Shown piece after piece: positions 1 to 11,049 of a stretch of 64,000 bases of DNA; the stretch's first letter is position 1; each line of letters begins with the position of its first letter. The stretch comes from Erythroxylum novogranatense (Eukaryota; Streptophyta; Magnoliopsida; Malpighiales; Erythroxylaceae): positions 22,127,120-22,191,119 of the forward strand of contig CM057235.1 of the NCBI GenBank assembly GCA_029891385.1, read 5' to 3'. Position numbers and translations under genes: made by a program. The notes beneath the pieces were generated by a model. The model did no database searches, was not told the DNA's origin, and was given only the letters and a program-made list of their open reading frames with translations.

Positions 1-550
1 TGATCTTTTAAAAGTAATTGGTTGACTTCAAACATGAAGAGTGTCGTAGGTGATGAATATGCAAGGACAAAATTAATAAATGTAGAGGGACACTTGGCTT
101 TAAATGAGACAAATTCAATTTTCAAGTAATCCTAGTTAATTAAGCACCAATCCCAATTAATCTCTACTCATGGCTCTAAAACAATTCCCTAACATCATTT
201 ATCCAATAATCTCATGCCATTAGGCAGTCCTTTTTAGTACAGAGAAAGGACTAAAATGCCATTAGGCAAGAACCCCGAAAAATTCCTGAAAAATTTCCGA
301 AAATCCCTTAAAATAGAAAACAATTTATGGCGCACTCAGAATAATTTTCCAAACCCAAAAATCATGCTAATCCTAATAAAATTGTCTTAGGCACGAAAAC
401 CGGGAATGTCATGTATGCATGTACAGTAAATTCCTGTGCACAATTGTGACTATGTAGCAATCCTATTATGCATGAGCAGTCCCATGAAATCCCAATCTAG
501 CACATGCCAATTTACAACTCTACCCTTCCAATTGAGGGTGGGATGTTACA
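1..550 (-). mobile_element. Gypsy (Tekay-type) LTR fragment interrupting a copia element
   Basis: The fragment ends at 550 in GGATGTTACA, the same terminus as the large gypsy LTRs ending at 21047, 28623 and 55734. It also carries the block CCGGGAA..TGTCAT..ATGCATGTACA (about 404-426) found in all of those LTRs. Read on the minus strand the LTR begins TGTAACATCCC at 550 and runs off the window. The sequence from 551 is copia reverse transcriptase on the minus strand, so the gypsy element landed inside that gene. Which LTR of the element this is cannot be told. It is clearly diverged from the other copies and looks like a separate subfamily. Confidence 0.8.
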
Positions 551-1428
551 TATAAGGCCTGCTTGCAATTAGGTAAAGCAAAGAACCAATAATTTCTCTA
601 AAAAGAGTTTGATGAATCTTCTTACCAGCTTCATCCTTAAGTAAGAGGATTGAAGGATGCATAGGAGTTGACATTAGTTTAAAATTTTCAATTTTATATT
701 TGACTAAAAGTTCTTTGATATATTTTAGTTGATGAATAAAAAAATCTTTTCTTCAGTTAGTTTAATTTGTAAACCAAGAAAGAACTTTAATTCACCCATC
801 ATACTCATTTCAAATTTACTTTTCATAAGATTTTCAAAACTTGAACATAATTTTTTAGAAGTTGCACCAAAAATGATATCGTCTACATATATTTGTACAA
901 TATAAAATAATTTTAAATATTTTTTCAAAATAAAGTTTTATTTATTTGACCTCTAATAAAGTCATTTTTAATCAAAAACGAACTCAGACGTTCATACCAA
1001 GCATGAGGTGCTTGTTTTAATCCATACAAAGCTTTGTAAAGTTTATAGACATAGTCTGTTTTATCAGTGTCTTCAAAATCAGGGGTTATTTTACATAAAC
1101 TTCTTCATCTATAAAACCATTCAAAAAAAGCACTTTTCACATCTATTTGAAAAAATTTTATATAATGAAAAATAGCATATGCAAGGAAAATCCTAATATC
1201 TTCTTGTCTAGCTATAGGAGCATATGTTTCATTATAGTCTATTCCTTCTTGTTGATTATAGCCTTGACCTACTAATCTAGCTTTGATACAGTTTATTTTT
1301 CCTGATTCGTCTAGTTTATTTTTGAATGCCCATCTGGTTCCTATGATAGATTTATTAGATGATTTAGGAACTAGAGACTAAACTTTATTCCTTGTAAATT
1401 GATTTAACTCCTCTTGAATAGCTGAAAT
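551..1428 (-). pseudogene. copia reverse transcriptase, broken and truncated
   Basis: The minus strand shows the copia RT in several frames. An N-terminal block (about 1427-1150) has GTRWAFKNKLDE, a YAPIAR-like segment and FQIDVKSAF. A middle block (about 1060-980) has YKLYKALYGLKQAPHAWYERL. The catalytic loop YVDDII is at about 895, followed by GELKFFLGLQIK. At least two frameshifts are visible, one near the FxNG segment around 1125 and one near 930, plus in-frame stops. The coding sequence ends at the gypsy insertion (551), within the conserved ASRP segment after the palm domain. The YVDD aspartates are intact but the gene cannot yield one polypeptide. Confidence 0.85.
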
Positions 1429-2736
1429 CTAAGCTTCGTCTTGAAGAGCTTCATCAATTTTCTTAGGTTTTAATTTAGAAACAAATGCTACATTTGCCTC
1501 TCTTCTAAATTTAGATATAGTTCTCACTCCTTCTGATGTTTCTCCTATAATCAAGTTTTCTGGGTGAGAAGATTTATACTTCCAGTCTTTTCTTAGACTA
1601 AAATTTTTAGTAAAATCTTCTACCTTATCAAGTGGATCGTCTAGTGGCAACATGTCTAGATTATTAACTAAAGGAGCAAATAGAGTTTCATGATCAGAAT
1701 TGTCTCTTCTATCTACATGAAAATCATCATCAAATTTTACACGCATAGAATCTTCAACAATTTTAGAAGCAAGATTATAAACTCTATAAGCTTTAGAAGT
1801 AAATGAATAACCTAGAAAAATTCTTGAATTGATCTTAGAATCAAATTTATCCAACTTTTCTTTTGTATTCAATATAGTGCATTTACAACTAAAAGAATGA
1901 AAGTAAGATATACTTGGCTTTCTTCCTTTCCATAATTCACATAGAGTTTTATTTAAAATAGGTCGCAACAATACTCTATTTTGAATATAACAAGTTATAT
2001 TTACGGCTTCTACCCAGAAATACTTAGGAAGATTCATTTTACATAGCATAGTCCTTTCCATTTCCTGAATTGTCCTGTTTTTTCTCTCTATAACTCCATT
2101 CTGTTGAGGAGTTCTAAGAGTAGAAAAATTATGAAAAATTCTTAGCATAGTCCTTTCCATTTCCTGAATTGTCCTGTTCTTTCTCTCTATAACTCCATTC
2201 TGTTGAGGAGTTTTAAGAGCAGAAAAATTATGGAAAATTCCATTCTCTTCATAAAATATTTTTAATTTTTCATTTTCAAATTCTCCACCATGATCACTCC
2301 TAATTCCAGCAATAGAAATTCCTTTTTCATTTTGTAAATTTTTGGATAAAACTTTAAAGCATTTAAGAGATTCATCTTTATGTGATAAGAACAATATCCA
2401 ACAAAATCTAGTGAAGTCATCAATAATTACGAGACCATACTTCTTTTCACCTAGATTTAGTGTTTTGGTTGGGCCAAACAAATCTATATGTAACAGCTCT
2501 AGAGGTCTAGATAAAGTTACAATATTTTCATACGAAAAAGATGCTTTAACTTGTTTTCCTTTTTGACAACTCTCGTAAAAGAAATCTTTGTTAAAACATA
2601 TCTTTGGTAATCCTATTACCAAATCATGTCTAACTAACTTGGAAATATGTTTAAAACTAGCATGACCTAGCTTTTTGTGCCAAATCAAATTTTCCTCATC
2701 TATTGATAGAAAATATGAAATATTTTGACTTTTCAA
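1429..2736 (-). pseudogene. copia integrase with a 33-residue internal duplication
   Basis: This 435-codon open frame holds, in order, the GAG-pre-integrase/zinc-binding region (IWHKKLGHASFKHIS near residue 20, then C..C in FFYESCQKGK), the rve catalytic core with LLHIDLFGP and the second Asp in GIRSDHGGEF, the catalytic Glu segment NGVIERKNRT, and the copia C-terminal region (IFLGYSFTSKAYRVYN). The catalytic-Glu segment occurs twice in tandem, encoded at 2045-2143 and 2144-2242, an in-frame 99-bp duplication. The frame stays open through it, but two copies of the helix carrying the third catalytic residue should disrupt folding. It is a fragment of a longer polyprotein: the first Met is arbitrary and the frame is broken upstream. 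Confidence 0.85.
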
Positions 2737-3505
2737 ATCATCTAAGTTAATTTTATAGAGATTATTTCATCTCTTGGTAGAAAAGAATATAGAACTGTCC
2801 TTGTTTTTGATTATACAAGAATTTTAATTAAAGGATACTTCAAAACTAGAATCACATAATTGACTTACACTAATTAAATTATGCTTTAAGCCTTCAATTA
2901 GCAAAACATTATCAATAGATGAAAAAGAATCTTTACCAATTTTGTCGATTATAACTATTTTGCCTTGATGGTTGTCTCCAAAAGTTACTGATCCTCCTTG
3001 CTTATGTTAGAGGTTTAAGAACATAGACCTTCTTCCCATCATATGTCATGAGCAGCCACTGTCCAAGTACCATTGATGCTGGTTGCTTTTTCCAAGAAAG
3101 GAGATCTGCAGTATATATTATATCCTTTTTAGGTATCCATATTTTCTCGGGTCCTTTGAGGTTAGCCTTATAGTTTTTCATCGAATAATAAGAATATTGT
3201 TTCTTTTTCTTTCTATTAGGAACAAAACTCTTATTATGAAGAACATTACTATTATAAAAACCTAAACTACTCTTATCATTTGGATGTCTATATCTTCCAA
3301 TCATATCATTTATCCATTTTGTACTTTCTGTAAATGTTGATAAATCTGCTGAGAGACTGTTAATCCTTTGTTTTAGTTGACAAATTTCCTCACATCTATC
3401 TACAGTTACTTTCTTTTTCATATCATCTACTTGTTTCTTAAGGCAGATGTTTTCTTTTTCTAAAAGTTCCATGTTTTTCAAATTTTCAACAAATTTCTTT
3501 TTCAA
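2737..3505 (-). pseudogene. copia gag tail and aspartic protease, broken
   Basis: The 3002-3505 frame begins with a lysine-rich coiled-coil-like stretch (KNMELLEKENICLKKQVDDM) typical of the SIRE gag C-terminal part, then KGPEKIWIPK, the linker just before protease. The protease active site WYLDSGCS (about 3050-3075) lies in a different frame from that linker, so there is a frameshift between them. An in-frame TGA (3046-3048) follows directly after DSGCS, where the family has Arg before HM. From about 3000 to 2737 the protease C-terminal half and pre-integrase linker continue with further stops. Not functional. Confidence 0.75.
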
Positions 3506-4350
3506 TAACCTATATTGTTTTTAAGATAACATGTGAATCTTCTATCAAGTCTAAATAAGCATCCTGAAGATCATCAAAGTTAGAAATTACCTCATCATTG
3601 CATTTCCTTTTAGCTACCAAGCATATATTTGTTTATTTTGATGCTTCTGAGTCGAATTTAGATTCAGATGAATCCAGATCTTCCTATGTTGCCATCATGC
3701 TCTTTTTGTCTTCTTGACGTTTCTTCTGTTTTCTTTTGAGCAATAGGCATTCAGATTTGTAATGTCATGGTTTATTGCACTCATAGAAAATGATAAAATT
3801 TTTCATTCTTTGAATCGTCATTACTATTCTTTTTAAAAGAGAAGTCTTTATTTCCCCTTCATTGCTTTTTCCACATCCTACCAATCTGTCTTGAAATGAA
3901 GGATAGTTCATCATCATCTTTACTTGAATCTTGATCAGATTCATTAGCATCATCATCTTTGATTTCTTCAATCTTTAATGCTTTTGAAGATGTGTTTCTA
4001 TTTTTCTGTATCTTCTGACCATCACTTAATGCAATAGATTTATCTCATCTAGGTTTATCTTCTGCATCAAGCTCTACTTCATGAATTTTCAGTGAACCAA
4101 GCAATTCATCTAGCTTAAGCTTACTTAAGTCCTTGGCCTCTTGTATTGCCGTTACTTTAGGTCTTCATCTTTTTGGAAGACTTATAAGAATCTTTCTGAC
4201 ATGATTTTGACTATCGTAGATTCTCCCTAGAGCTTTAAGTCCGTTAATAATTTTTTAGAATTGTCTAAACATCTGATCAATACTCTCATCATTTTTCATC
4301 TTGAACAGTTCATACTGATGAACAAGAATACTAATTTTGGATTCTTTCAC
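3506..4350 (-). pseudogene. copia gag middle region with a dead zinc knuckle
   Basis: The region carries acidic, low-complexity gag sequence (ORF piece 3765-3971) and then a CCHC zinc-knuckle remnant at about 3735-3785. The remnant reads FYECNKP, a TGA stop, then HYKSEC. In the family this is CxxC...GH...C, so the first Cys has become Phe and the Gly codon has become a stop. Upstream, about 4000-4350, gag helices are recognisable but interrupted (for example the SLPKRRP-like and LGSLKIHE-like segments). No continuous frame exists. Confidence 0.6.
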
Positions 4351-4757
4351 CTAATTTGTGCCTTCATGTGCAATGGATAATGTGTCCCACATTTCCTTTG
4401 CAGATTCACATCCATGAACCTTATCATATTCAATTCTGCTTAGTGCACAAATTAAAAAGAACTTGGCCTTTGAGTTTAACTGAAAGTGAGCTTTCTGATC
4501 AGCCGACCATTTGTCACGAGAGATGTTATTCCCTTCATTTTTTGTTGGTGTATATGGACCATTTTCAATGATATCCCAAAGGTCAATATTTTTGGATTCT
4601 ATAAAGCGCCGCATCTTGTCCTTCCAATAATGATAATCTTCACCATTGAATGCTAGGAGTCTTGTGACCGAGGCACCTTCTTCTATAAAAACAAGTGATT
4701 CAACCATGGACCATGGATCTTTGTCCTCACTTTGTAATAGTGTTTCTTGGAAACCTT
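4351..4757 (-). pseudogene. copia gag N-terminal part (UBN2-type)
   Basis: The open frame reads LAFNGEDYHYWKDKMRRFIESKN, then LWDIIENGPYTPT and AKFFLICALSRIEYDKV, then AKEMWDTLSIAHEGT. These match the SIRE gag (UBN2 family) that forms the virus-like particle. The frame runs upstream through the primer binding site into the LTR, so the Met at 4801-4803 is an accident. The true gag start would be an ATG after 4757; a candidate is the Met in WSMVESL. The frame ends at a stop at 4351, where the family continues, so the gene is truncated. Confidence 0.8.
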
Positions 4758-4769
4758 GCTCTGATACTA
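4758..4769 (-). other. Primer binding site (initiator tRNA-Met type)
   Basis: The minus strand reads TAGTATCAGAGC, one base off the common plant PBS TGGTATCAGAGC that pairs with the 3' end of initiator tRNA-Met. It lies two bases after the LTR end (CA at 4773-4772), where a PBS is expected. Confidence 0.8.
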
Positions 4770-4771
4770 AC

Positions 4772-5741
4772 TGAAGTAAATCACTTGTTAATATAGAAAT
4801 CATGTATAATATGTAGAATACACAAGAAGGGGGGGGGTTGAATTGTGTTAAATCGTCTAAGATTTTAATCTTTAGAATCTTTTTGAATTTCTTTACAAAT
4901 TCAGACGATTATAAAACAATTCACTTAATTTGATGAATAATGCAATAGAGAAAATTATTATCTATTCTTCTAACAACAAGAAAATTAAAGAGATAAGAGT
5001 TAGAGAATATGACGCCGCGATTTATACTGGTTCACCCTTAACCTTGTGTTTTGTCCAATCCTCATAGTTTGTCTAAAATTTCAGTATACTCTTCAACATT
5101 ACAAGTATTATTTCTACACTTGCAGAGCCTCTTCAGGTCCCTCTCACAAAGTATTCTTTATCTACTTCCTTAACCTCTCTAGGCTCTAGCCTTTCTTTTG
5201 CTTGGAAAGATATTGTTTGAGCTTCACGTTACAGATGTATTTGCTCTCTTTCTTTCACACTTGAGTACATAGTTTCTCTAAGTAAATTTCATACAATCAG
5301 ATTTTCTCTATTGTATTATGTGTTGTTAGTTTATGACTATAACTAGTATTTATAACCTAAATCTTCAACTATCTTTTTGAGAAATATGCTTCTTGAATCT
5401 TCTAGAAACTGTTATTAGTTGAGTCCTGTAACTAACTCCAACTAACTGACTGACTAACGTTCTAGAGTATTTTTCATTTGCATAGTCTGGTATTATGCTT
5501 CGTCAGGTGTCGTGCTTCGTCTAGTGTTATGCTTCGTCTGGTCTATCTAAGATGCTTTGTCGTATTCAACTTTGAAGTATCATCTTGAGTTGACCATGTA
5601 TTGTCTCGAGTTGACCATGTATCGTCTTGAGTTGACCATCTTGAGTTGACGATTTGTGTTACTTACATTTATCTACGCACTTAGCAAACTTTTCAAAACA
5701 ATTCACACACTTCTATGATTATTATTATTTGATTGTCATCA
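4772..5741 (-). repeat. 5' LTR of the SIRE-like copia element
   Basis: On the minus strand it starts TGATGACAATC at 5741 and ends TTTACTTCA at 4772, about 970 bp. It contains SIRE LTR hallmarks: a 9-G run at 4829-4837 and the tract GGTTCACCCTTAACC (about 5030-5045). Near its upstream end are short repeats: GCTTCGTC-type motifs (5490-5545) and four copies of a GAGTTGACCAT motif (5580-5655). The start is inferred from the TG..CA rule and the sequence change at 5742, because the partner LTR is not in the window. Confidence 0.7.
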
Positions 5742-7698
5742 AAATTAATAGAAGAAGTAAAGTCTTATTGAATTAACAATTAGAACCCTAGATTTATGTA
5801 AATGAGAAATAAAAATGAGAGATTAGAAAAATGCATTTCATATTCATGCGTAATATAGCATTCATACACGTGAATTTGATAATTGCACACATTACCATGA
5901 CTGTTCATGCACTCATTTGAGTTATTCCGGGATATAAATGATTATGATATGAATAGTAAATATTTTGTCTTGAAAATTGATTTGGTGAATTAAGTATTGA
6001 TTTAGAATTTTTGGTGAAAATTTGGGAAATTTTTGAAATTTATAGGTATTTTTAGACTAGGAAAAATGCCAAGTGATAAGATAATTGATAAATGATAGTA
6101 GAAATAAATGTCATATGGCAGTAGAAACTATTGATAAGTAACATTAATATTTAATGACAAGTATCATAGACAATCGGGAAACAATTAGATTAGAAATGGG
6201 GAAACAAATGGACTAGTAGTTTATAAGACCAAGTGAAGACCACAAGGTGGTGACATATGGCAAGTGACAAGTGTCACTTGCCTTGTCACACACCTCACTT
6301 ATGTATAGCCTAAATGAAAGACAATCATTTGGTCTTTCATTTTTTTTCTTTGGCTAAATGTTCTCTTCTTTATTTTCTTCTTCTCTACTCACGATCTTCT
6401 CACCCTCACCCTCATCATATTGAGATCTTGCTTTCCTTCACTTTGTTTCTTCAAGGTCTTTGCTATCTCTTTATTTTGCAACTAAAAACCTAACCTATTC
6501 CTCCTTGAAGAGTTGATGATCATATAAGCTTGGAGGATAGGGATTCATGATGATTTTTGGAGAAGTTTTGAGCTAATCAAGTAAGTGTATTATTATTGAT
6601 CTTCATTGCTTTATTAATGAAGCATACATGATGATAGTTAGTGGTAAATGATCATGATAGTGGAGTAGAATGTGTACAGAAATTTGATGAACATATGTAT
6701 ATGTTGATGTTCTGTTTTAGCGTTCACGATCAATCATGGGCCATAATTTGTTTATGGATGATATTGACCTGAAATGGAGTTAGGAATGAACTAGAAAAGA
6801 TGATCTATGTACAATTTGTGTTAGATGTAAAATGTAAGAGTTAATAATCTGGAAAATTGAAAGAGAATGGCTGGAAAATGTCAGTTGTAATGTTTCCACT
6901 GGACATGCATCTGTATTTTATCCATATCTTTATTTTAGGATGACAAATGGGATGATTTTAATTTTATATTAAACTAGAGACATATGGATATATTTTTCAT
7001 GAAGAAATCGAATTTGAATTCTATATCTAGGAGTTTCAAAATTTGTCTTGAAGTTGAGTATTGTGTACTGTCATGGTTTGAGATCAGTCTGCAATATTTT
7101 AGGTATAACTTGCAGAATAATGAACCAAACTGCATGAAATTGGTGTCATTAGAAACTTTAGACATATGGGAACATTTTTAAAAAGAATTTATTGCCTAAA
7201 TCCCTTATTTTCTTTGTCAAAATAGCCATGCAAAATTGACCCAAAAATCTATTTTGAAAGAAAACCTGGAATGATGCTTGAATAAAGGAGTACACGATTG
7301 TTCTTGATCCAAAGGATCATCAGGGAGTTGCATGATCATGCATAAGCATGATTTTGATAGAGGAGGGTTACTATAGTTTGATAGCTTTTGACACCCTTCA
7401 CTCTTTTTGACCATAACTCTTTCTCCGAACTTTCGATTGACTTGAAATTTGAACCATAAGCTCCTCAAATATTATCCTTCCTCTCTACCAAATTTCATTG
7501 TCAAATGAATTCACTAGGAAAGGATTGATAAATGGTTGATTGATGCACTTAGGAAGATCAAGTTTAGTAAGATATGATATATGAATGTATCTCAATTGGG
7601 AAGTTATAAGTTGTTAATGACATAAAAGTGTTCTTAGAAATGCGAATATGATTGTAAGGAGATGAGTAATGTGTATCAAGTAACAGTGAATGAGAATT
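5742..7698 (+). repeat. Relic gypsy LTR, plus orientation
   Basis: There are no coding regions. The order of landmarks matches the large gypsy LTRs read in reverse: an ATGCA..CATG...CCGG block (5830-5945), a CACTTGCC/CTTGTCAC segment (6240-6300), a TATA-like TTATGTATAGCC (about 6299-6310), a CT-rich leader (6330-6480), a splice-donor-like AAGTAAGTG (about 6580), then 'CATAACTC' style modules (7380-7460). The similarity is structural and patchy, so this is an old or distant relative. The copia LTRs on both sides (5741 and 7704) cut into it. Confidence 0.5.
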
Positions 7699-7703
7699 AT
7701 GTA

Positions 7704-8167
7704 GGAAAATCCTGGTGTGTACATCACAAGCACACGGTGCGGAAAACAAAAATTTTTGTTTCGGGACCTTCCCGAAAGCCAGGATCCATGTGTCTATATA
7801 ACAATGTCAAACCATAACGACCAAAAGAGACCGTCTCTAACGGTATCCACGCAGAGATCGGAGAACCTAACCGGGGCAAACCCTTTGACCCGGGAATAGC
7901 TAGAACAAGGTGAAGACTGCTGGATCTTACCTTATTCTTGAAGAGTTTGGAGAGAAAACGATGGAGAAACTTGGAGAAGATGATGAAGAGCTTGGATAAG
8001 ATGATGATCATGTGCCTTGAAAGAGAAGCATAAAAACAACTTTTCAAGAATACTCTCTTATGCCAATGACATCAACTCTTCTAGCCTTCATTTTTGTCAT
8101 CTTATGGCCATTTGTCTTTAACAATTTAAGGACATTAAATGCTAAAGTGGGAGTCTTTCCACGTTAG

Positions 8168-8212
<45 letters not shown>

Positions 8213-9554
8213 ATAAGGCTTCTCCTCTTGCTTCCACGTTGAACATATATATATATATATTAATTAATTACTTAATTAATTAATAAGATATATATATATA
8301 TATATAAATACTGAAGTGGTCAAGTCACACTGGGGTTAGTCCTACCGGGTCCCGGTATGGAAAAAACACCGAAGACCTGTTTCAGCAATATCGATGTCGC
8401 GATCTCATCAGGACATATCCCAATCTCATCGGGATCCAATTAGTCCTATTGCTCTCCATATATTGGATCTCTGTCCAAAACTATTTTACGAATTCTCCGA
8501 ATCACTCTTATACGTGTGACCCATTAGGTTCCCGGTTATGTTGGACACTTAGATTAACACTTAATATGAGCAAGTCATGAGCTGTATCTAGCAACACATC
8601 ATGACCCCCAATTGACCGGAAAGTAATTGGTTTGACGAATGAACCTATGTTCATCACGAACCATATCACGAAACTTTCCATAGACAATTACTGTGCAATT
8701 CGTCCTTTCACCATGCTATACCCCACTTGGTTATGAGTATGGACAAAGTGTCAACTCTTACTAGACTGACTACGTCAAATCTAGTCCAAGTGATATCAGT
8801 TCTTGTCCTGGGACTCATTACTTTATATGTCAATGAAGACACTCTTCATGACATATGTACTCCGGCCAGAGATTTCCACGTAATGACCCTGACAAGAGGC
8901 CATGGGTATCATCTTCTGCTATCACAGAAGTGGTGAATCCTCTATTGGCTACTCAATTACCTTCAAATACCTCAAACTGTACCCAATCACCACCCTATGA
9001 GCGACCTGTGTAAGGCAACAAGGAATGGAGTCAAAGCACAGAATCAGTATCCAAGATATCCTTGAGTACCTCAAGTCTAAGGATATTTGCACCATTGCTA
9101 TGATGAGATTATCATTGACATTAGAATAGGACATCCATGTGATGATCTCATAGCAGGTCATCCAATGTACTTACTACCTCTAGTAAGCATTCACATCTCA
9201 ACTCTAAACATCTCATATTTACAGTTTCTGAGATCCACTGCTTGATCAAATCAAGGAGCTTGACATGTGCTAGTCTCTCCGGATTAACGATGTCCAGTTT
9301 CAGTAATCCTATAACTAGGGATAATTTAGATACTGACATAATTGCACATGATAGGAATCTCAGTAGTATGATCATATCTTAATTTCCTTCATGCTATGTC
9401 ATATATCATGGACTTCATTAATTTACTTATAAATCAATATCAATATGAACATCAAATTAATGAAATATGCCTTTCTTTATTTGTTCATAAAGTATGTACA
9501 CAACTTTGTACAAAACGTGCTAAAGGCGATTGCCTTTAGGGCATTACTCTAACA
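7704..9554 (-). repeat. 3' LTR of copia-B (minus copy), 1851 bp
   Basis: On the minus strand it begins TGTTAGAGTAATGCCC at 9554 and ends GGATTTTCC at 7704. The 5' LTR copy ends GAGATTTTCA, so the terminal A has mutated here. The inner end (7704-8400) aligns closely with 11489-12180. The outer part (8700-9550) aligns with the plus-strand copia-B LTR at 16533-16892 and 28624-29300. It contains a (TA)n tract near 8170-8210 and TTAATTAATTA tracts near 8255-8310. Short open frames inside, such as 7724-8047, have a near-identical twin at 11509-11832 only because the LTR is repeated. Confidence 0.85.
8170..8310. repeat. (TA)n microsatellites in the copia-B LTR
   Basis: About 20 TA units lie at 8170-8210. 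A second AT-rich tract with TTAATTAATTA symmetry follows at 8245-8310. The matching tracts in the other LTR copy (about 11957-11999 and 12030-12080) differ in length, as expected of slippage. Confidence 0.85.
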
Positions 9555-9568
9555 AAATCTCCCACTTG
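9555..9568 (-). other. Polypurine tract of copia-B (minus copy)
   Basis: The minus strand reads CAAGTGGGAGATTT directly before the LTR start TGTTAGAG. It is purine-rich and in the position from which plus-strand DNA synthesis is primed. The plus-strand copy has CAAGTGGGAGTT at the same place. Confidence 0.8.
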
Positions 9569-9570
9569 AC

Positions 9571-9828
9571 CTAAAGCCAATCGCCTTGATATCTAATACC
9601 ATAGGCGAGCACATGAGAATCAAAACTCTTCTGTGATAATGGCTTTGTCAATGGATCAGCAATATTCTGCTCGGTGGGAATTCTCTCTATCTGGACATCA
9701 CCACGACCAATGATCTCCCTAATTAGGTGATATCTGCGGAGTACGTGTTTAGAGCGTTGATGAGACCTTGGTTCCTTCGCTTGCGCAATAGCCCCATTGT
9801 TGTCACAATACAAATTGATTGAACCCAA
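9571..9828 (-). pseudogene. copia RNase H C-terminal fragment
   Basis: The frame reads LYCDNNGAIAQAKEPRS, then KHVLRRYHLIREII, then IPTEQNIADPLTKPL, the conserved end of copia RNase H (Asp in CDN is catalytic). The family protein is hundreds of residues longer upstream. Here the frame stops matching at about 9828, where an unrelated AT-rich insert begins. The C-terminal 85 residues look undamaged and better preserved than in the plus-strand copy (16176-16496). Confidence 0.85.
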
Positions 9829-10082
9829 ATTTAATATATAATTGGATACACTTTCATGGTTGTTAATGCACTTTTTGACTCTTAATCCATGATTTTTGTG
9901 TTTAATTGAGTCTCTTACGGTGAGCTTATGTTTTATGCAATTTGCTAGTAAAATTGTACAATTGACATTAATTATATTATAATTTTTCTAAGAACAATTG
10001 ATACCACAAATTGTTATTTTATATCGTAGGAGAAAAGGAGTCAAGAAGGATCAGAAGAGTCAACACGGCATGAAGTCCTTAA

Positions 10083-10290
10083 GGCACGTCGCGGCGTGAA
10101 CTAATCACCTCGCCGCGGCATCCCCACATCGCGGCGCATCAACACAGATCGTACGTCGCGATGTCAACAATTCAGCACGTCGCGACGAGCAAACCAGATC
10201 GTACGTCGCGACGTCCCAGACATCTCGTCGCAGCGAGCAAGACAGAGCACACGTCGCGATGAATATTAATTTATACGTCGTGACGTGCAG
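10083..10290. repeat. CpG-rich palindrome cluster with ~24-bp spacing
   Basis: Nine near-palindromes related to ACGTCGCGACGT start at about 10086, 10110, 10128, 10151, 10177, 10201, 10224, 10250 and 10275. The best example, GTACGTCGCGACGTC near 10201, contains a perfect 12-bp palindrome. Several others differ from symmetry by one C-to-T type change. The cluster stands out as GC-rich in AT-rich surroundings. Confidence 0.8.
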
Positions 10291-11049
10291 ACGGATACCC
10301 GGACTCCAAATAGAGATTTCTCTCACTGTACCGACCCGGCCTGTGAACCATCCTTTAAATATTGCTGAATTAGGTTAAAACGAGCATCATCTGGATCGGC
10401 TGGGCAATCTTCTGGAAATCGACACGCGGGGAAGAAGAGAGAAGATCGACGGGCGAAGAGAGAAGAAGAGGAAGCAGCATCGTCCACCACCCAGGGTTCC
10501 CTGGGGATAATTTCACATAGGTTTTGTTCTTCATTTTCACCGCCGACGCCATCATGGATAGCTTGGATTCGTCACGAGTTGTGAAGGTTCCAGTTAAAAT
10601 GCGTGGTTAGGCATTTGTTTTCTGTTGAAGATGCAGTGAGGCTGGAGTTCACCGAGCTTTCAAGGGGAGTAGCTTAATCTGTAGTTTTGCTATGATTTAT
10701 AAATGCCTAGGTCTAGGTTTTGTAATTTGTAGTGAAGCTATTTGATTATAGCTAAATGTTTGACATTTAATGTGTTGTTTGGATTGGTAGTTTACATTGT
10801 CACGCTTAAGCGCATTGTTATGAACAAATGAGTTGGGGTTTATTGCTTTGTAGTTAGATTAGCTTAATTAGAGTTTAATTAAGCGTTGAACAATGTAATG
10901 TGTTATGGCTTTGTTTATGTAGAACTTTGTGCTTAAATATATGAAGTCTCATATATGTCAACTTGTGATCTTGTTGATTCTCTTTTATCTGCCTAGTTGT
11001 GTTTGATAATGAGTTGATGCTAGATTTCATTTGACCCATTGCATTGGCA

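Larger units (their letters stand above)
551..5741 (-). mobile_element. SIRE/Maximus-like Ty1/copia element, truncated 3' side
   Basis: The order on the minus strand is 5' LTR (4772-5741), primer binding site (4758-4769), gag, protease, integrase, reverse transcriptase, with the gypsy LTR breaking it at 550/551. The copia order (integrase before RT), the gag motif FNGEDYHYWK, the protease pattern WYLDSGCS and the RT motif YVDDIIFGAT point to the SIRE/Maximus lineage. Stops and frameshifts are present in gag, protease and RT, so the copy is dead. RNase H and the 3' LTR lie outside the window or are lost. Confidence 0.85.

Noticed and set aside
2342..2566. 74-codon plus-strand frame opposite the SIRE integrase
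   Set aside because: It is a shadow of the integrase coding strand.
7724..8047. 107-codon minus-strand frame repeated at 11509-11832
   Set aside because: It is LTR sequence of copia-B; the conservation between copies reflects LTR duplication, not selection on a protein.
10105..10326. 73-codon minus-strand frame with an Arg/Cys-rich product
   Set aside because: It simply translates the CpG palindrome cluster; no homology seen.
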